A stretch of DNA of 64,000 nucleotides from Arthrobacter_H sp030452125 (GTDB taxonomy: Bacteria > Actinomycetota > Actinomycetes > Actinomycetales > Micrococcaceae), in assembly GCA_052379645.1 (NCBI GenBank), contig JBQSYU010000012.1, one strand, 5' to 3'. This document shows, piece after piece, positions 46,772-56,188 of the stretch (its first letter is position 1; the number at the start of each line of letters is the position of its first letter). The notes below the pieces were generated by a model. It worked only from the letters and a program-made list of their open reading frames with translations. It had not been told where the DNA came from and searched no databases. The position numbers and the translations under genes are program-made.

Positions 46772-48925
46772 TCAGACGACCCCGAGGGTCACCGTGGACC
46801 CTTCGGGGAGTTCGCCGGAGGACGGGTCCTGCGTGGCCACCGTGCCGAAGATGATGCCGAAGCTGCCTTCGTTGATCTCGACCTCGAAGCCGGCGTCTTT
46901 GAGGATCTTCTCGGCCTTCTCCAACTGCTTGCCGCGCACCTTGGGCACCTCGACCATCCGCGGTCCCTTGGAAACGGCGAAGGTGACGGTCGTTCCCCGC
47001 TTGGCCTTTCCGGAGGAGGGCTCCTGCGAAATGACGATCCCCTTGTCGACCTTCTTGTCGAATTCCTTGCCTGACACCTCCGGTTCCAGGCCCGCGTCCT
47101 TCAACGTGGCTTTGGCGTCCTTCTCGGTGCGGCCGGTGACGTCGGGGACCTTGACGGGGGCCCGACCACGGGAGACCACGTAGGAGACCTTGGTCCCCCG
47201 GCGCACCTTCGACTCCGGCTTCGGCTTCTGCGAAACGACCTGACCGGCGGCGATCGATTCGTCGTACTCCTTCTTGGCCTTCCCCGGCACGACCTCGGCG
47301 TCCTTCAGGGCTTTTTGGGCGGTCGATTCCTCCAGCCCGACCACGTTGGGCACCGCAAAAAGCTCCGGACCTTTGGAGATCAGGAGCTCGACTGACTGGT
47401 AGCGGCGGATGGTGGTCCCCGCTTCCGGTTCGGAACCAACCACCAGGCCCTTCTTGATCTCGTCGTCGAAGACCCGGGTCGCACTGGACGAAACGCGGCC
47501 CGCCTCCAGGGCCTGCTGGGCGGAGGCAGCCGACTGGCCACTGAGCTGGGGGATCTGCACCGGTGAACCGGGGCCCATCCCGAAGAACCAGGCTGCGGTG
47601 GCCACCAGCGCGGTCACCAGGAAAAGTATGATGCCCAGGATCCAACCACGTCGTCGAGACGAGGGGGAAGCAAGGCTCTCCCGGGGTTTCTGTGCTTCAC
47701 GCGCCCACTGCCGGCGGGAGTTTTTGGCCTCCTTGCGGGTCTGGCGTTCACGGGCCCGCCGGGACAGCATGGCCTGCTTCGACCGGCCGGCTCCGGACGC
47801 GGAGTCGAGGGCGGGTTGTTCTCCGGTATCGGTGGAATCGTTGTATCGGGGCAGTGCCTGTGTCGCTCCTGCAGGCGTTGAAATGACGCTGGTGGCGTTG
47901 TCTGGGACGCCCAACACCTCGGTTGCCCCATCCGGAAGGCCGGTCTGGCCGATGGCTTCGGTCCGGGCCGTGCCGTCGTCGGCGGCCGGCAGGGACATCA
48001 GGGCCCCGACGATCCGGGTGGGTGCGGATCCCGGCCCGGTATCCGGGGCGTCGGAATCGACAACGGGCTGGTCGAGTTCCTCATCGGTGAGCGTCCGTCG
48101 GATCTGCCGGATCTCGCCCAGGAGTGCTTCGGCATCCTGGGGCCGGTCCTCGGGTTCCTTGCGGGTGCAGAACTCCACGAGTTCATCGAGGTCGGCAGCA
48201 AGGTTCGGCAGGAGGAGCGAAGGGGCCGGCACGTCATTGGAGACATGCTGGTAGGCGATGGCAATGGGAGCTTCGGCCACGAAGGGCTGGCGCCCGGTGA
48301 GCATCTCGTACAACATGATGCCCACGGCGTAGATGTCGCTGCGGGCGTCGGCGGGGGCCCCGGTGACGAGTTCGGGGGAGACGTAGGCCACCGTGCCGAT
48401 GAGGTTGCCGGTGGAGGTCTGGTTGCTCGCGGCGCGGGCCAGCCCGAAGTCGGCGAGTTTGATCTGGCCCGAATTCGACAGCAGGACGTTTTCCGGCTTG
48501 ATATCGCGATGGACCAGGCCTGCAGCGTGTGCCGCGGCCAGGCCCTCGACGACCGCGTCCAGCAGGGCCAAGGCCTGGCGCGGTGCCATGCGTCCCTGGC
48601 TCTTGAGCAGGTCGCGCAGGGTATGGCCGTTGACGAGCTCCATGGCCAGGTAGGCGGTGTGTCCGTCGACGCCGGTATCCAGGACACCGACGATATGCGG
48701 ATGGGAGAAACCGGCTGCGGTGATCGCCTCGGCACGGAAGCGCTCGACCAGCACCGGGTCCTCGGCCAAGTGTGGATGCAGGATCTTCAGCGCCACGTTG
48801 CGTTCGAGGCGGATGTCGGTGGCGAGATAGACCGTGGACATGCCGCCGACGGCCAACCGCTCGACAATGCGATAGCGGCCGTCGATCATCGTGCCCCGGT
48901 CGGGACTGGCTCCGTGTTCACTCAC
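46772..48925 (-). CDS. pknL: PASTA-domain Ser/Thr protein kinase (PknL-like)
   Basis: This 717-residue Hanks-type kinase has the Gly loop LAVGGMSTVY, the Lys in VALKILHPH near residue 47, HRDIKPENVLL near 139, DFGLA near 159 and a GTVAYVSPE activation segment. A linker rich in Thr precedes one membrane helix (about 430-450), and four PASTA domains (about 455-717, such as VPDVTGRTEKDAKATLKDAG) lie outside the cell. PASTA kinases sense peptidoglycan fragments and control growth and division. The neighbouring DAHP synthase matches the PknL locus of corynebacteria. The name rests on this synteny. Confidence 0.88.
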   Translation of the reverse strand: MSEHGASPDRGTMIDGRYRIVERLAVGGMSTVYLATDIRLERNVALKILHPHLAEDPVLVERFRAEAITAAGFSHPHIVGVLDTGVDGHTAYLAMELVNGHTLRDLLKSQGRMAPRQALALLDAVVEGLAAAHAAGLVHRDIKPENVLLSNSGQIKLADFGLARAASNQTSTGNLIGTVAYVSPELVTGAPADARSDIYAVGIMLYEMLTGRQPFVAEAPIAIAYQHVSNDVPAPSLLLPNLAADLDELVEFCTRKEPEDRPQDAEALLGEIRQIRRTLTDEELDQPVVDSDAPDTGPGSAPTRIVGALMSLPAADDGTARTEAIGQTGLPDGATEVLGVPDNATSVISTPAGATQALPRYNDSTDTGEQPALDSASGAGRSKQAMLSRRARERQTRKEAKNSRRQWAREAQKPRESLASPSSRRRGWILGIILFLVTALVATAAWFFGMGPGSPVQIPQLSGQSAASAQQALEAGRVSSSATRVFDDEIKKGLVVGSEPEAGTTIRRYQSVELLISKGPELFAVPNVVGLEESTAQKALKDAEVVPGKAKKEYDESIAAGQVVSQKPKPESKVRRGTKVSYVVSRGRAPVKVPDVTGRTEKDAKATLKDAGLEPEVSGKEFDKKVDKGIVISQEPSSGKAKRGTTVTFAVSKGPRMVEVPKVRGKQLEKAEKILKDAGFEVEINEGSFGIIFGTVATQDPSSGELPEGSTVTLGVV

Positions 48926-49016
48926 CCCACGATGGTAGCCAGAACCCGGCGCCTTTCCGTGGACATCCGCTCGGGGGAGGCGGAATCGTTGGGTGACGCT
49001 CAGGTCCTTAAACAGC

Positions 49017-49050
49017 CGGAGGGAGCGAATCCGTGGATTCGCTCCCTCCG
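49017..49050 (-). terminator. Terminator hairpin downstream of whiB1
   Basis: Perfect 16-base arms (49017-49032 and 49035-49050) surround a two-base gap, 23 bp beyond the whiB1 stop. The hairpin is symmetrical, so it could also act on the plus strand. Confidence 0.85.
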
Positions 49051-49072
49051 AACGGCTAGAGGTTCTGTCTCG

Positions 49073-49321
49073 CTATGATGCGCGGCGGGCCCGGGCTGCG
49101 CGGCGCTTCAGGGCGCGGCGCTCGTCTTCGCTCATGCCACCCCAAACACCGGCGTCCTGGCCGGATTCGATGGCCCACTGAAGGCAGGTGTCGATGACCG
49201 GGCACCGGCGGCAGACGCTCTTGGCCTCTTCGATCTGGAGCAAGGCTGGTCCGGTGTTCCCCACGGGGAAGAACAACTCGGGGTCTTTGTCCAGGCAGGC
49301 TGCGCGACTACGCCAATCCAT
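49073..49321 (-). CDS. whiB1: WhiB1-type iron-sulfur transcription factor
   Basis: The 82-residue protein has four conserved Cys in the WhiB pattern (C9, then C37, C40 and C46 in VCRRCPVIDTC), followed by the GVWGG turn and a basic C-terminal tail (RRALKRRAARARR). The opening (MDWRSRAACLDKDPELFFPVG) and overall length match M. tuberculosis WhiB1. WhiB1 is an essential, nitric-oxide-sensitive [4Fe-4S] regulator that works with the sigma factor. Base-paired arms around 49456-49471 may be a regulatory site. Confidence 0.93.
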   Translation of the reverse strand: MDWRSRAACLDKDPELFFPVGNTGPALLQIEEAKSVCRRCPVIDTCLQWAIESGQDAGVWGGMSEDERRALKRRAARARRAS

Positions 49322-49455
49322 GCTTTTTGATGCTCCTTGGAATAGGTTTCGGGGGACGACCCACCACGGTCAATCCGAAGAGTGGGGCGGTGGCAGCACA
49401 AAAGAGAGCACTCACGAATGCTCCCGTTCACCTGCCCCATAAGATTGTCATGTTA

Positions 49456-49471
49456 CTTGTGTGTAAACAAG
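49456..49471. promoter_or_regulatory. Inverted repeat CTTGT-N6-ACAAG upstream of whiB1
   Basis: Five-base perfect arms with a six-base spacer overlap the presumed -35 region of whiB1. In M. tuberculosis the whiB1 promoter is controlled by a CRP-family protein through an N6-spaced palindrome, so this could be a similar site; the arm sequence differs from the CRP consensus. Confidence 0.35.
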
Positions 49472-49591
49472 GGTTGGACCGCAACCAATCGTTTCATGAC
49501 ACTGAGGCTTTTCTCACCCCAGCAAGGCCTTGCGGGGCAGGCGTTCCCATGTCAAGGCCCGCTCCGGGGGTGCCCTGGGGACACCGTCTGG

Positions 49592-49620
49592 TTGGGCCTG
49601 CCCAGCTCGTCGAGTAGATT
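49592..49620 (+). promoter_or_regulatory. Promoter of a leaderless small membrane protein gene
   Basis: TTGGGC at 49592-49597 and TAGATT at 49615-49620 are separated by 17 bp. The expected start falls on the GTG at 49627, so the mRNA is probably leaderless. No ribosome site is present in between. Confidence 0.55.
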
Positions 49621-49626
49621 CGGGGG

Positions 49627-50070
49627 GTGAGTTCCCCGAGTTCCCCCTCCCACCCTCCCCACGATCCGGCAGCCGTCCGTCGGCGCCCGCCATCGATCGT
49701 CGTGGTGGCGATGTTGTTGTTGCTCGAGGCCGTCGCTGCACTGGGCGCGGCTGCTTGGTACGCCACGTCGCTGGGTGAACCCGGACCCTTGTCGATGGGT
49801 GGGCGCATCTTCATGCTCGTTCTGATTCTCGGGGCGGCAGCATGGCAGGCCAACGTCGGGGTCCAGGTGTTCAAGGGGAATGCCTGGACACGCGCGGCCG
49901 CCGTGGTCTGGCAGGTCTTCCAGGTCATCTTTGCTGTTTCGTTCCTCGGGAGCGGGGGGTGGAGCCTGGTGCTGGGCCTGACGCTGCTGATCCCGGCGGC
50001 AGCGATCATCCTGCTGATTTTTGATCCGAAGGCCACTGCATTCTTCGGAGACCGCACACCACAAAACTAG
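49627..50070 (+). CDS. Small membrane protein, four helices, unknown
   Basis: The 147-residue protein has a Pro/Ser-rich N-terminus of about 22 residues and four hydrophobic helices (about 23-46, 57-75, 86-107 and 111-130). No enzyme motif is visible. A -10-like element immediately upstream suggests a leaderless start at GTG 49627. The end meets the stop of the convergent EssC-like gene, overlapping it by four bases. Confidence 0.7.
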   Translation: MSSPSSPSHPPHDPAAVRRRPPSIVVVAMLLLLEAVAALGAAAWYATSLGEPGPLSMGGRIFMLVLILGAAAWQANVGVQVFKGNAWTRAAAVVWQVFQVIFAVSFLGSGGWSLVLGLTLLIPAAAIILLIFDPKATAFFGDRTPQN

Positions 50071-53000
50071 GCGTCGGCACCATCCGCGACGGCACATTGG
50101 ATCTGGGTCAGCCTTCCCTGGCGCAGCACGACGGCCCGCCCCGGCAGTGCCAGTTGATGTGGCCGGAGCCTCCATCCGGGGAAGTCCCCGTCACTGGCTT
50201 GCCGGGGGTTGAGCAGAAGAAACGCAGCCGGTGGCAGCATTCGTGCCACCGGGGGGAGCCGAGCGAGCCCGACCCGTTCGGGTGAGGCCGACATGACGAC
50301 ATGGGTGCCTGAGCGGATCAGGGAATCCAGATGAGCCAGGTCGGCGTCGGTGAGTGCCAGAACGTCATCGAGGAACAACAAGTCCGGTGGGTCAGTGGCC
50401 GGGCCCAAGGACCAGCGGATATCGAGGCCGGACCCCAGCTGGCCGGCCATCATGCGCAGGACGTTCGATTTTCCTGTTCCCGGGCCGCCCAGGACGAGAC
50501 CAACGCGGCCGGGTTCCCAGATCCACGGCCGGTGTTCCGGCGCCATGAGCCCGATCTGATATCGGCCCGGGTGGCGGTCGATGCGCGGCAGCTGGTCTGT
50601 GCCGACCCGTGAAGGCAGGGGATGACACGAGCGAAGCGGCAGATTGGTCGGCGGGCCCTGGGCCTGGACGGTCGATGGCGCCGGTGTACAGAGTTGGACG
50701 ACGACCCCCCGCTCAGGGGTAAGGGGGGACGTATATACGGCGCGCCCCGGGTATGGACCGGTGTTCTTGAGTCGTGGCCAGCCCATCAAGGTTTCTTCGC
50801 CCAGGCCAAAACGGAGGTACAGCCGATGGTCTGCCAAAGCGTGGAACCGGGAGGAGGTCAGATCACGATCCCCGGTGACGATGAGACACGTGTTTTCCCG
50901 CTCCGTCGTACGGGCCAGGGCCGCGAGCCGGTCATCGAGGGAAGCGAAGTCCGAAACCCCCAGCACCGTGGCCCATGCCGCGAGTCCGCTGACGAGCAGG
51001 ACCCGAGTTGCTGTCGGTTGGTCTGCGGCATCCGGCGGTGCATCAAAGACGTCCAGGAGTTCATGGACACGTTCCGGTTCCCCGGCAGTGACGTAACCGG
51101 CGACACGTGGGTTCCCGGAACCGGGGCCGAAGTGTCCTGCCCCGTCCAACACGTAGATGTGGCGCTCCGGTTCCCCCTGAGCGAGGGTGTTGAGTAGTCC
51201 GAGGAGCGAAGCGGCAGCGGAACTTCCTGGACCGGCGATGACTGCTAGGCGTCTTTGGGATTCAGGAATCCACCACAGCGGCAGCAGACGCTGATGCTCG
51301 ATGTCGTCGATCAGGCCGAGCGCGATGGCCCCCTCGGGCCGTTGCGTACGGAGCCGTCGCGGTATGAAATGGAGTTCGACAGGGAGCGGTGCAGCGAACG
51401 TCGCGACCGGGGACGGCGGCTCCTGGACATCCGAGGTCCTTCGTTCCAGAAGCCCTGCAGGGGAAGAATCCGCGGGCTGTGGTCGGTGGATCGTCGTGAT
51501 GGGACGGCAGTCCTGGAACCCTGGGCCTGTTTCCCACACCTTCCAGACCGGTGCGTCGTCGCCGACGGGCAGGGACCGAAAAGGCATGGGCGGATCACCG
51601 GCTCGACGCATGAAGCCGAGCCCCGGGCTGGACGCAGGGAGTTCGGCGGCCGCCGAAGTGCCAAGGAGCTCGCTCGAATCCAGTGGGCTGAGCAGACGAA
51701 GGGCGATGACCGTGTTGATGTTGGCGCGCATGGACGCCGTGACGACTCCCTGCGGGCGTTGGGTGGCGAGCAGCAGATGCACACCCAGGGACCGCCCCAC
51801 TGTTGCGATGCGCATGAGTTCAGGAACGGCGTCGGGCAGTTCGTCGCTGAGGACACGAAACTCGTCGACGATGACCACGAGGCGCGGAAGTGGTCCGGAC
51901 ACCGAATCGGCAAGGGCCCGATAGCGGGCGTAGTCTTCTGCCTTTGCCTCCTTGAAGAGTGATTCCCTGCGCTGTAGTTCAACTCGTAGTCCGCCGAGGA
52001 CCCGTTCTCCGGATTCGGCATTGAGATCAGTCACCAGGGTTTGGCAATGTGGTGTTTCTGCGTAGGGCCCCAGCGTGGCTCCACCTTTGAAATCCAGCAG
52101 GAGCAGCGACAACTGATCCGGACCGTAGCGGCAGACCAGATCCAGGGTCATGGCCTTGAGGAGTTCGGACTTTCCCGAGCCGGTGGTTCCCGTGACGAGG
52201 ACGTGGGGACCATCGCAGACGAAGTCCAAGGACACGGCAGTCCCCTCACAGACACCAAATCGACTCAGGAGTGATTCTGCCGAGGAGGCCTGCCAGACGG
52301 GGGTGTGCCCTGCCGAACCTCCGCGAGGTGTATCGAGTTCGTCGTCGCGTGCGGCTGCCCCCGCAGCAGGAAACTCCAGCTCTTGTTGGGATGACCTGCA
52401 GGCCGTGGAGAAAGTCGCGGAGGAGATGCCGTCCACCGCGACCAGAACCTCGTCGTCGCCGTGGCTCAACGTGGACGTGGTGAGGTCGAGACTCCAGTCG
52501 GCCGTGGCCTCGGATATTGGAGTGGTGAGGATCAGGGCCGGCGGCTGGCGGTCCCCGTCGATACCGCGGATCGCCGCAGCGATGCGGTCTCCACCGAGGG
52601 TCCCTGGCGTGACCAGCAGGACCGAGGAAGGGTGCAGGGCGGGTATGAGCAGCAAGGCTTCATCCGCGTCGTTGCACACGCGCAGGCACGGCATGAGCCG
52701 TACTTCCATTGGGAGGGTATCGGTCCCGCCGATGATCATCAGGGTCGAAGCCGCAAGAGAACAGGCTTGGGAAAGCTGGATGACGGCCGAGCGGATGAGC
52801 GGGCCGAGGCCCGGTTCTGGTCCCGACAGGAGCCCCAATTTACCTGAAGAAATCGTGATGATGACGGGAGCGTTGACGGAAGGCACCTGGGGACCTCGGT
52901 CGGAAGGTGGCTGGAGGATGAGTGGTGGGACCACGCGTCCTGACCCAAGACGCAGGGGGTGGGAGACAGCTGCTGGCTGCCGTGCTTTGAGCGAGGCGCT

Positions 53001-53882
53001 GCCCCTTCTCGTGTTTTGGAGAACCTGGAGTCCGACTGGTGGGACCAGGTGTTCCATGTCCTGGATCAATTCCGTCGAGATGCCGTGGATACGTCGACGC
53101 AAATGACGACGTGAATTGAGCTCGATGGTCGCCGGGACCCCGCCGGTGACGAGGCCGAAAGCGCTGAAAGCCAAAAAGAACCATGAACCCAGGGTCAGCG
53201 CCAGAACGATACCGATGAGGAGGGGGAGGGCCGCTGTAGTCATCATCAGCCACGGCCTGCTGCCGGAAGCGGGGCGTGATAGTTGCGTCGGAGGTGGCGG
53301 CCATGGAGCCGGACGATCATAGGGGGACCGCGCATGGCCATCGACCCGGACGGAGTGAATGCGGAAGGTGGTGTTCCCCAGGGAGAACTCGTCGTCGGCG
53401 CCGAGGAACTGTTTCCTTGGTTTTGAGACACCGCGTCCGGTTGATCGTGGACCAGTGGTTTCCACAAGTGCAATGGAGGTCTTGTCGACGATGATGTCGG
53501 CATGGTGGCGGGAAAGCCCGGGATCGGAAGTAGCCAGGTCGCAGTCACCGCGTCCGATGGAGTATCTCCCGCGGGTCAGGAGCAGACGGGGACCACAATC
53601 CGGTCCTTTGATGGCAACCAGCCATATTTCGGAGGGCGTAGGCGGAGGTGAAAATGGTCGGCTGAACGGTGTGAGGGTCACCATCCCCTCGGTGGGGAGC
53701 TGTTCCACCTGATCCAGCTGTCCGCCACCGGCCAGACGGAGTCGCGCGTAGCCCAGATCGGTCAGGACACTTCCCAGCTCGGCCCCCGATAGACCTTCGG
53801 GGCCGGTGACTTCGAAACTCGTTGTCCGGGCAGCGTCGAACGGGCCCCAGGGCTGTCGGACGACGGCGACGTGAAGTGTCAT
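50067..53882 (-). CDS. FHA-domain FtsK/SpoIIIE ATPase, EssC/EccC-like
   Basis: This 1271-residue membrane ATPase starts at ATG 53882 (MTLHVAVV). The FHA domain lies at about residues 95-165 (RYSIGRGDCDLATSDPGLSRHHADI), and one or two membrane helices lie at about 205-245. The FtsK-type ATPase 1 has Walker A GTTGSGKSELLKAMT near 569, DFKGGA near 599 and VIVDEF near 671. A middle ATPase has GPGSSAAAS in place of Walker A and is degenerate. A third has GGPGTGKSNVL near 1134. This three-ATPase layout is that of type VII secretion motors (EssC/EccC). No WXG100 or other secretion gene is visible nearby. Confidence 0.82.
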   Translation of the reverse strand: MTLHVAVVRQPWGPFDAARTTSFEVTGPEGLSGAELGSVLTDLGYARLRLAGGGQLDQVEQLPTEGMVTLTPFSRPFSPPPTPSEIWLVAIKGPDCGPRLLLTRGRYSIGRGDCDLATSDPGLSRHHADIIVDKTSIALVETTGPRSTGRGVSKPRKQFLGADDEFSLGNTTFRIHSVRVDGHARSPYDRPAPWPPPPTQLSRPASGSRPWLMMTTAALPLLIGIVLALTLGSWFFLAFSAFGLVTGGVPATIELNSRRHLRRRIHGISTELIQDMEHLVPPVGLQVLQNTRRGSASLKARQPAAVSHPLRLGSGRVVPPLILQPPSDRGPQVPSVNAPVIITISSGKLGLLSGPEPGLGPLIRSAVIQLSQACSLAASTLMIIGGTDTLPMEVRLMPCLRVCNDADEALLLIPALHPSSVLLVTPGTLGGDRIAAAIRGIDGDRQPPALILTTPISEATADWSLDLTTSTLSHGDDEVLVAVDGISSATFSTACRSSQQELEFPAAGAAARDDELDTPRGGSAGHTPVWQASSAESLLSRFGVCEGTAVSLDFVCDGPHVLVTGTTGSGKSELLKAMTLDLVCRYGPDQLSLLLLDFKGGATLGPYAETPHCQTLVTDLNAESGERVLGGLRVELQRRESLFKEAKAEDYARYRALADSVSGPLPRLVVIVDEFRVLSDELPDAVPELMRIATVGRSLGVHLLLATQRPQGVVTASMRANINTVIALRLLSPLDSSELLGTSAAAELPASSPGLGFMRRAGDPPMPFRSLPVGDDAPVWKVWETGPGFQDCRPITTIHRPQPADSSPAGLLERRTSDVQEPPSPVATFAAPLPVELHFIPRRLRTQRPEGAIALGLIDDIEHQRLLPLWWIPESQRRLAVIAGPGSSAAASLLGLLNTLAQGEPERHIYVLDGAGHFGPGSGNPRVAGYVTAGEPERVHELLDVFDAPPDAADQPTATRVLLVSGLAAWATVLGVSDFASLDDRLAALARTTERENTCLIVTGDRDLTSSRFHALADHRLYLRFGLGEETLMGWPRLKNTGPYPGRAVYTSPLTPERGVVVQLCTPAPSTVQAQGPPTNLPLRSCHPLPSRVGTDQLPRIDRHPGRYQIGLMAPEHRPWIWEPGRVGLVLGGPGTGKSNVLRMMAGQLGSGLDIRWSLGPATDPPDLLFLDDVLALTDADLAHLDSLIRSGTHVVMSASPERVGLARLPPVARMLPPAAFLLLNPRQASDGDFPGWRLRPHQLALPGRAVVLRQGRLTQIQCAVADGADA

Positions 53883-53945
53883 GTGAAAGCGCCTTTCGCT
53901 CAATGATCCCCGGCTCCAGGTCACGTTAGCCCGGATTCACAAGCG

Positions 53946-53968
53946 CAATATTTATTAGCGAAATATTG
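53946..53968. promoter_or_regulatory. AT-rich inverted repeat between the EssC-like gene and tadA
   Basis: CAATATTT and AAATATTG form perfect 8-base arms around a 7-base spacer. It stands out because the sequence is very AT-rich for this genome. It lies between two divergent genes, 64 bp from the EssC-like start and 44 bp from tadA, so it could be an operator for either. Confidence 0.45.
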
Positions 53969-54011
53969 TGGATAACATGCACAAGGATTTTCCACACATG
54001 GGCCTAATCCC

Positions 54012-55340
54012 TTGTTTGATGCATGCGGTGTGGGTAACGTCACAAGAGTTGTCCCAGCGGAGGACACCACGGGTATCAAGTCCTGTGCCCAGAACTTTGC
54101 ACGGGAGATGCAGGTGGACGGACAACGCACCATCGAGGACGAGGCACGCGAGCGTGTTCGGCGCCGGGGACTGGACCCTTCCGAACATGTCGCCGAGATC
54201 CGTCGGATCGTGGACATGGCAGTGCGTGACTACGATGAACGATCCTTATTGGAAGGGCTGCCACGACTCGGGGACCTGGAGGAAGCAGGCAGATCGGTCT
54301 TCGACGCCATCGCGGGCTTCGGGCCGTTGCAGCCGCTATTGGATGACCCGGAGGTCGAGGAGATCTGGATCAACTCTCCTTCGGAGGTTTTTGCTGCGCG
54401 GGGCGGCAGTTCTGAATTGACCTCGATTCGGTTGGACGACGGGCATGTGCGGATCCTGGTGGAACGCATGTTGAAGACGTCGGGCCGCCGCCTGGACCTA
54501 TCCACACCCTTTGTCGATGCCGCGCTGCCGGATGGGTCGCGTCTGCACGTGGTCATCCCGGATATCACCAGAAAACACTGGTCGGTCAACATCAGGAAAT
54601 TCATTGCCAGGGCATCTCGCCTTGATCATCTGGTTGAGCTGGGATCGCTCAGCCGACAGGCCGCTGACTATTTGCACTCCGCTGTTGGGGCTGGACTCAA
54701 TGTGCTGGTCTCCGGGGCCACACAGGCAGGAAAAACTACGCTGCTGAATTGCCTGGCTTCGGGGATCGGTAGCCGCGAGCGAGTCATCACGGTGGAGGAG
54801 ATCTTTGAACTCAAGATTCCACTGCGCGATGTAGTGGCCATGCAGTGCCGCCAGTCGAACTTGGAAGGTCACGGCCAAATCGACATGCGCCGCATCGTCA
54901 AGGAGGCTCTGCGCATGCGGCCGGACAGGATCATTGTCGGAGAAGTCCGCGAAGCAGAAGCGTTGGACATGCTGATCGCGATGAACTCGGGACTTCCGGG
55001 GATGGCTAGCGTTCACGCCAACTCCGCCCGGGACGCCGTCACGAAAATCTGTACGCTGCCCCTGCTGGCCGGAGAAAACATCAACTCCAATTTCGTGCTG
55101 CCGACCGTTGCCTCCTGCATCGACCTGGTGGTGCACTGCGAGCGGAGTGCTGCGGGGCATCGCAGGGTTTCCGAGATCATCAAGCTAGGTCGCAGGGTCG
55201 AAAACGGCATCATCGAGTCCTCGACGACGTTCAAACGGACCGACGGCGAACTACGGATGGCTCCGTCGGCGGATCTGGCCCACGACAAGTTCGACAACGC
55301 TGGAATCGACCCGACCTTGCTCTTGGGGGTCGGACAATGA
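54012..55340 (+). CDS. tadA: Tad/Flp pilus assembly ATPase TadA (CpaF)
   Basis: The 442-residue secretion ATPase has Walker A GATQAGKTTLLN near residue 236 and the GE (Walker B-like) motif IIVGEVREAEALDML near 302, followed by VHANSA. The N-terminal region (GFGPLQPLLDDPEVEEIWIN) is typical of CpaF. The start is uncertain: TTG 54012 opens the frame but a ribosome site is unclear and GTG or ATG codons up to 54108 are alternatives. It powers assembly of Flp pili. The tadB start overlaps its stop (ATGA). Confidence 0.88.
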   Translation: MFDACGVGNVTRVVPAEDTTGIKSCAQNFAREMQVDGQRTIEDEARERVRRRGLDPSEHVAEIRRIVDMAVRDYDERSLLEGLPRLGDLEEAGRSVFDAIAGFGPLQPLLDDPEVEEIWINSPSEVFAARGGSSELTSIRLDDGHVRILVERMLKTSGRRLDLSTPFVDAALPDGSRLHVVIPDITRKHWSVNIRKFIARASRLDHLVELGSLSRQAADYLHSAVGAGLNVLVSGATQAGKTTLLNCLASGIGSRERVITVEEIFELKIPLRDVVAMQCRQSNLEGHGQIDMRRIVKEALRMRPDRIIVGEVREAEALDMLIAMNSGLPGMASVHANSARDAVTKICTLPLLAGENINSNFVLPTVASCIDLVVHCERSAAGHRRVSEIIKLGRRVENGIIESSTTFKRTDGELRMAPSADLAHDKFDNAGIDPTLLLGVGQ

Positions 55341-56188
55341 CTTTGGTCTGGGGGCTGGTCTTGGGCCTGGGACTCCTATTGGTTTGGCAGGCATGCTGGA
55401 GCGAACCAGCGAAGCCGGCGAAACCACGGAAGCGCCGAATCCAGGCGCTGCTGTTGCGTGCCGGACTGGATAAGGTCAGTGTCGCTGGCTTCATGTCTGC
55501 CATGCTGCTCTGTTTCGTCATCGTCGCCGTGATCGTCTTTGTTGTGACGTTGTCGCCGCTGATCGCTCCCATATTCGGAGCTTTTGGCGCACTCGTCCCG
55601 ATGTTGGTCGTCCGCTGGCGTGCAGCCAAGCGAGCAATGGTGCTCCGGGAGCAATGGCCGGATGTGGTCGACCATCTTCGGTCGGCCATCCGGGCCGGTC
55701 TGTCGTTGCCGGAGGCGCTGATGCAATTGGGGGTTCAAGGCCCCGAGCAACTCCGGCCGGCCTTTACGGAATTCGGGCTCGACTACCGGGCAACGTCGCA
55801 TTTTGTTGATGCGATGGAGCGACTACGGTACCGACTGGCAGATCCCGTCGCCGACAAGATCGTTGCGGCCCTGATGATCACCCGCGAGGTCGGTGGCTCG
55901 GATCTGGGAGAGATGCTGGGGACTTTGGGCGGGTTCCTCCGCGATAGTGCCCGCACCCGTGGCGAGCTCGAAGCTCGACAGTCATGGACGGTGAACGCGG
56001 CGCGCCTGGCCGTCGCTGCTCCCTGGGTGATCCTGCTACTCATGGCGTCCCAGCCACAAGCGGTCAAAGCATATTCAACGGTCGGAGGCGCCGTCGTACT
56101 TTTGGGCGGGCTGTTCATTTCCTTCTTGTGCTACAGGATCATGCTGGGTATTGGGACATTGCCCTCCGAGGAAAGAATCCTCAAATGA
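55337..56188 (+). CDS. tadB: Tad pilus membrane protein TadB
   Basis: This 283-residue protein of the type II secretion F family has about four membrane helices (N-terminal, 50-85, and two C-terminal) and the cytoplasmic segment QWPDVVDHLRSAIRAGLSLPEALMQLG (about 97-125) that marks TadB. It partners TadC as the inner-membrane platform moved by TadA. It overlaps tadA and tadC by four bases each. Confidence 0.88.
   Translation: MTLVWGLVLGLGLLLVWQACWSEPAKPAKPRKRRIQALLLRAGLDKVSVAGFMSAMLLCFVIVAVIVFVVTLSPLIAPIFGAFGALVPMLVVRWRAAKRAMVLREQWPDVVDHLRSAIRAGLSLPEALMQLGVQGPEQLRPAFTEFGLDYRATSHFVDAMERLRYRLADPVADKIVAALMITREVGGSDLGEMLGTLGGFLRDSARTRGELEARQSWTVNAARLAVAAPWVILLLMASQPQAVKAYSTVGGAVVLLGGLFISFLCYRIMLGIGTLPSEERILK

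Larger units (their letters stand above)
49322..49626. other. Non-coding region between whiB1 and a divergent small gene
   Basis: This gap holds likely control sites for both genes. On the minus strand TTTACA and TCTTAT (bases 49439-49467) are 17 bp apart. On the plus strand TTGGGC (49592-49597) and TAGATT (49615-49620) are 17 bp apart. No other feature is seen. Confidence 0.5.

Noticed and set aside
45381..47645. A 754-residue minus-strand open frame across aroG and the kinase gene.
   Set aside because: It is antisense to the clearly recognised DAHP synthase and in a different frame from the kinase; it is a high-GC shadow.
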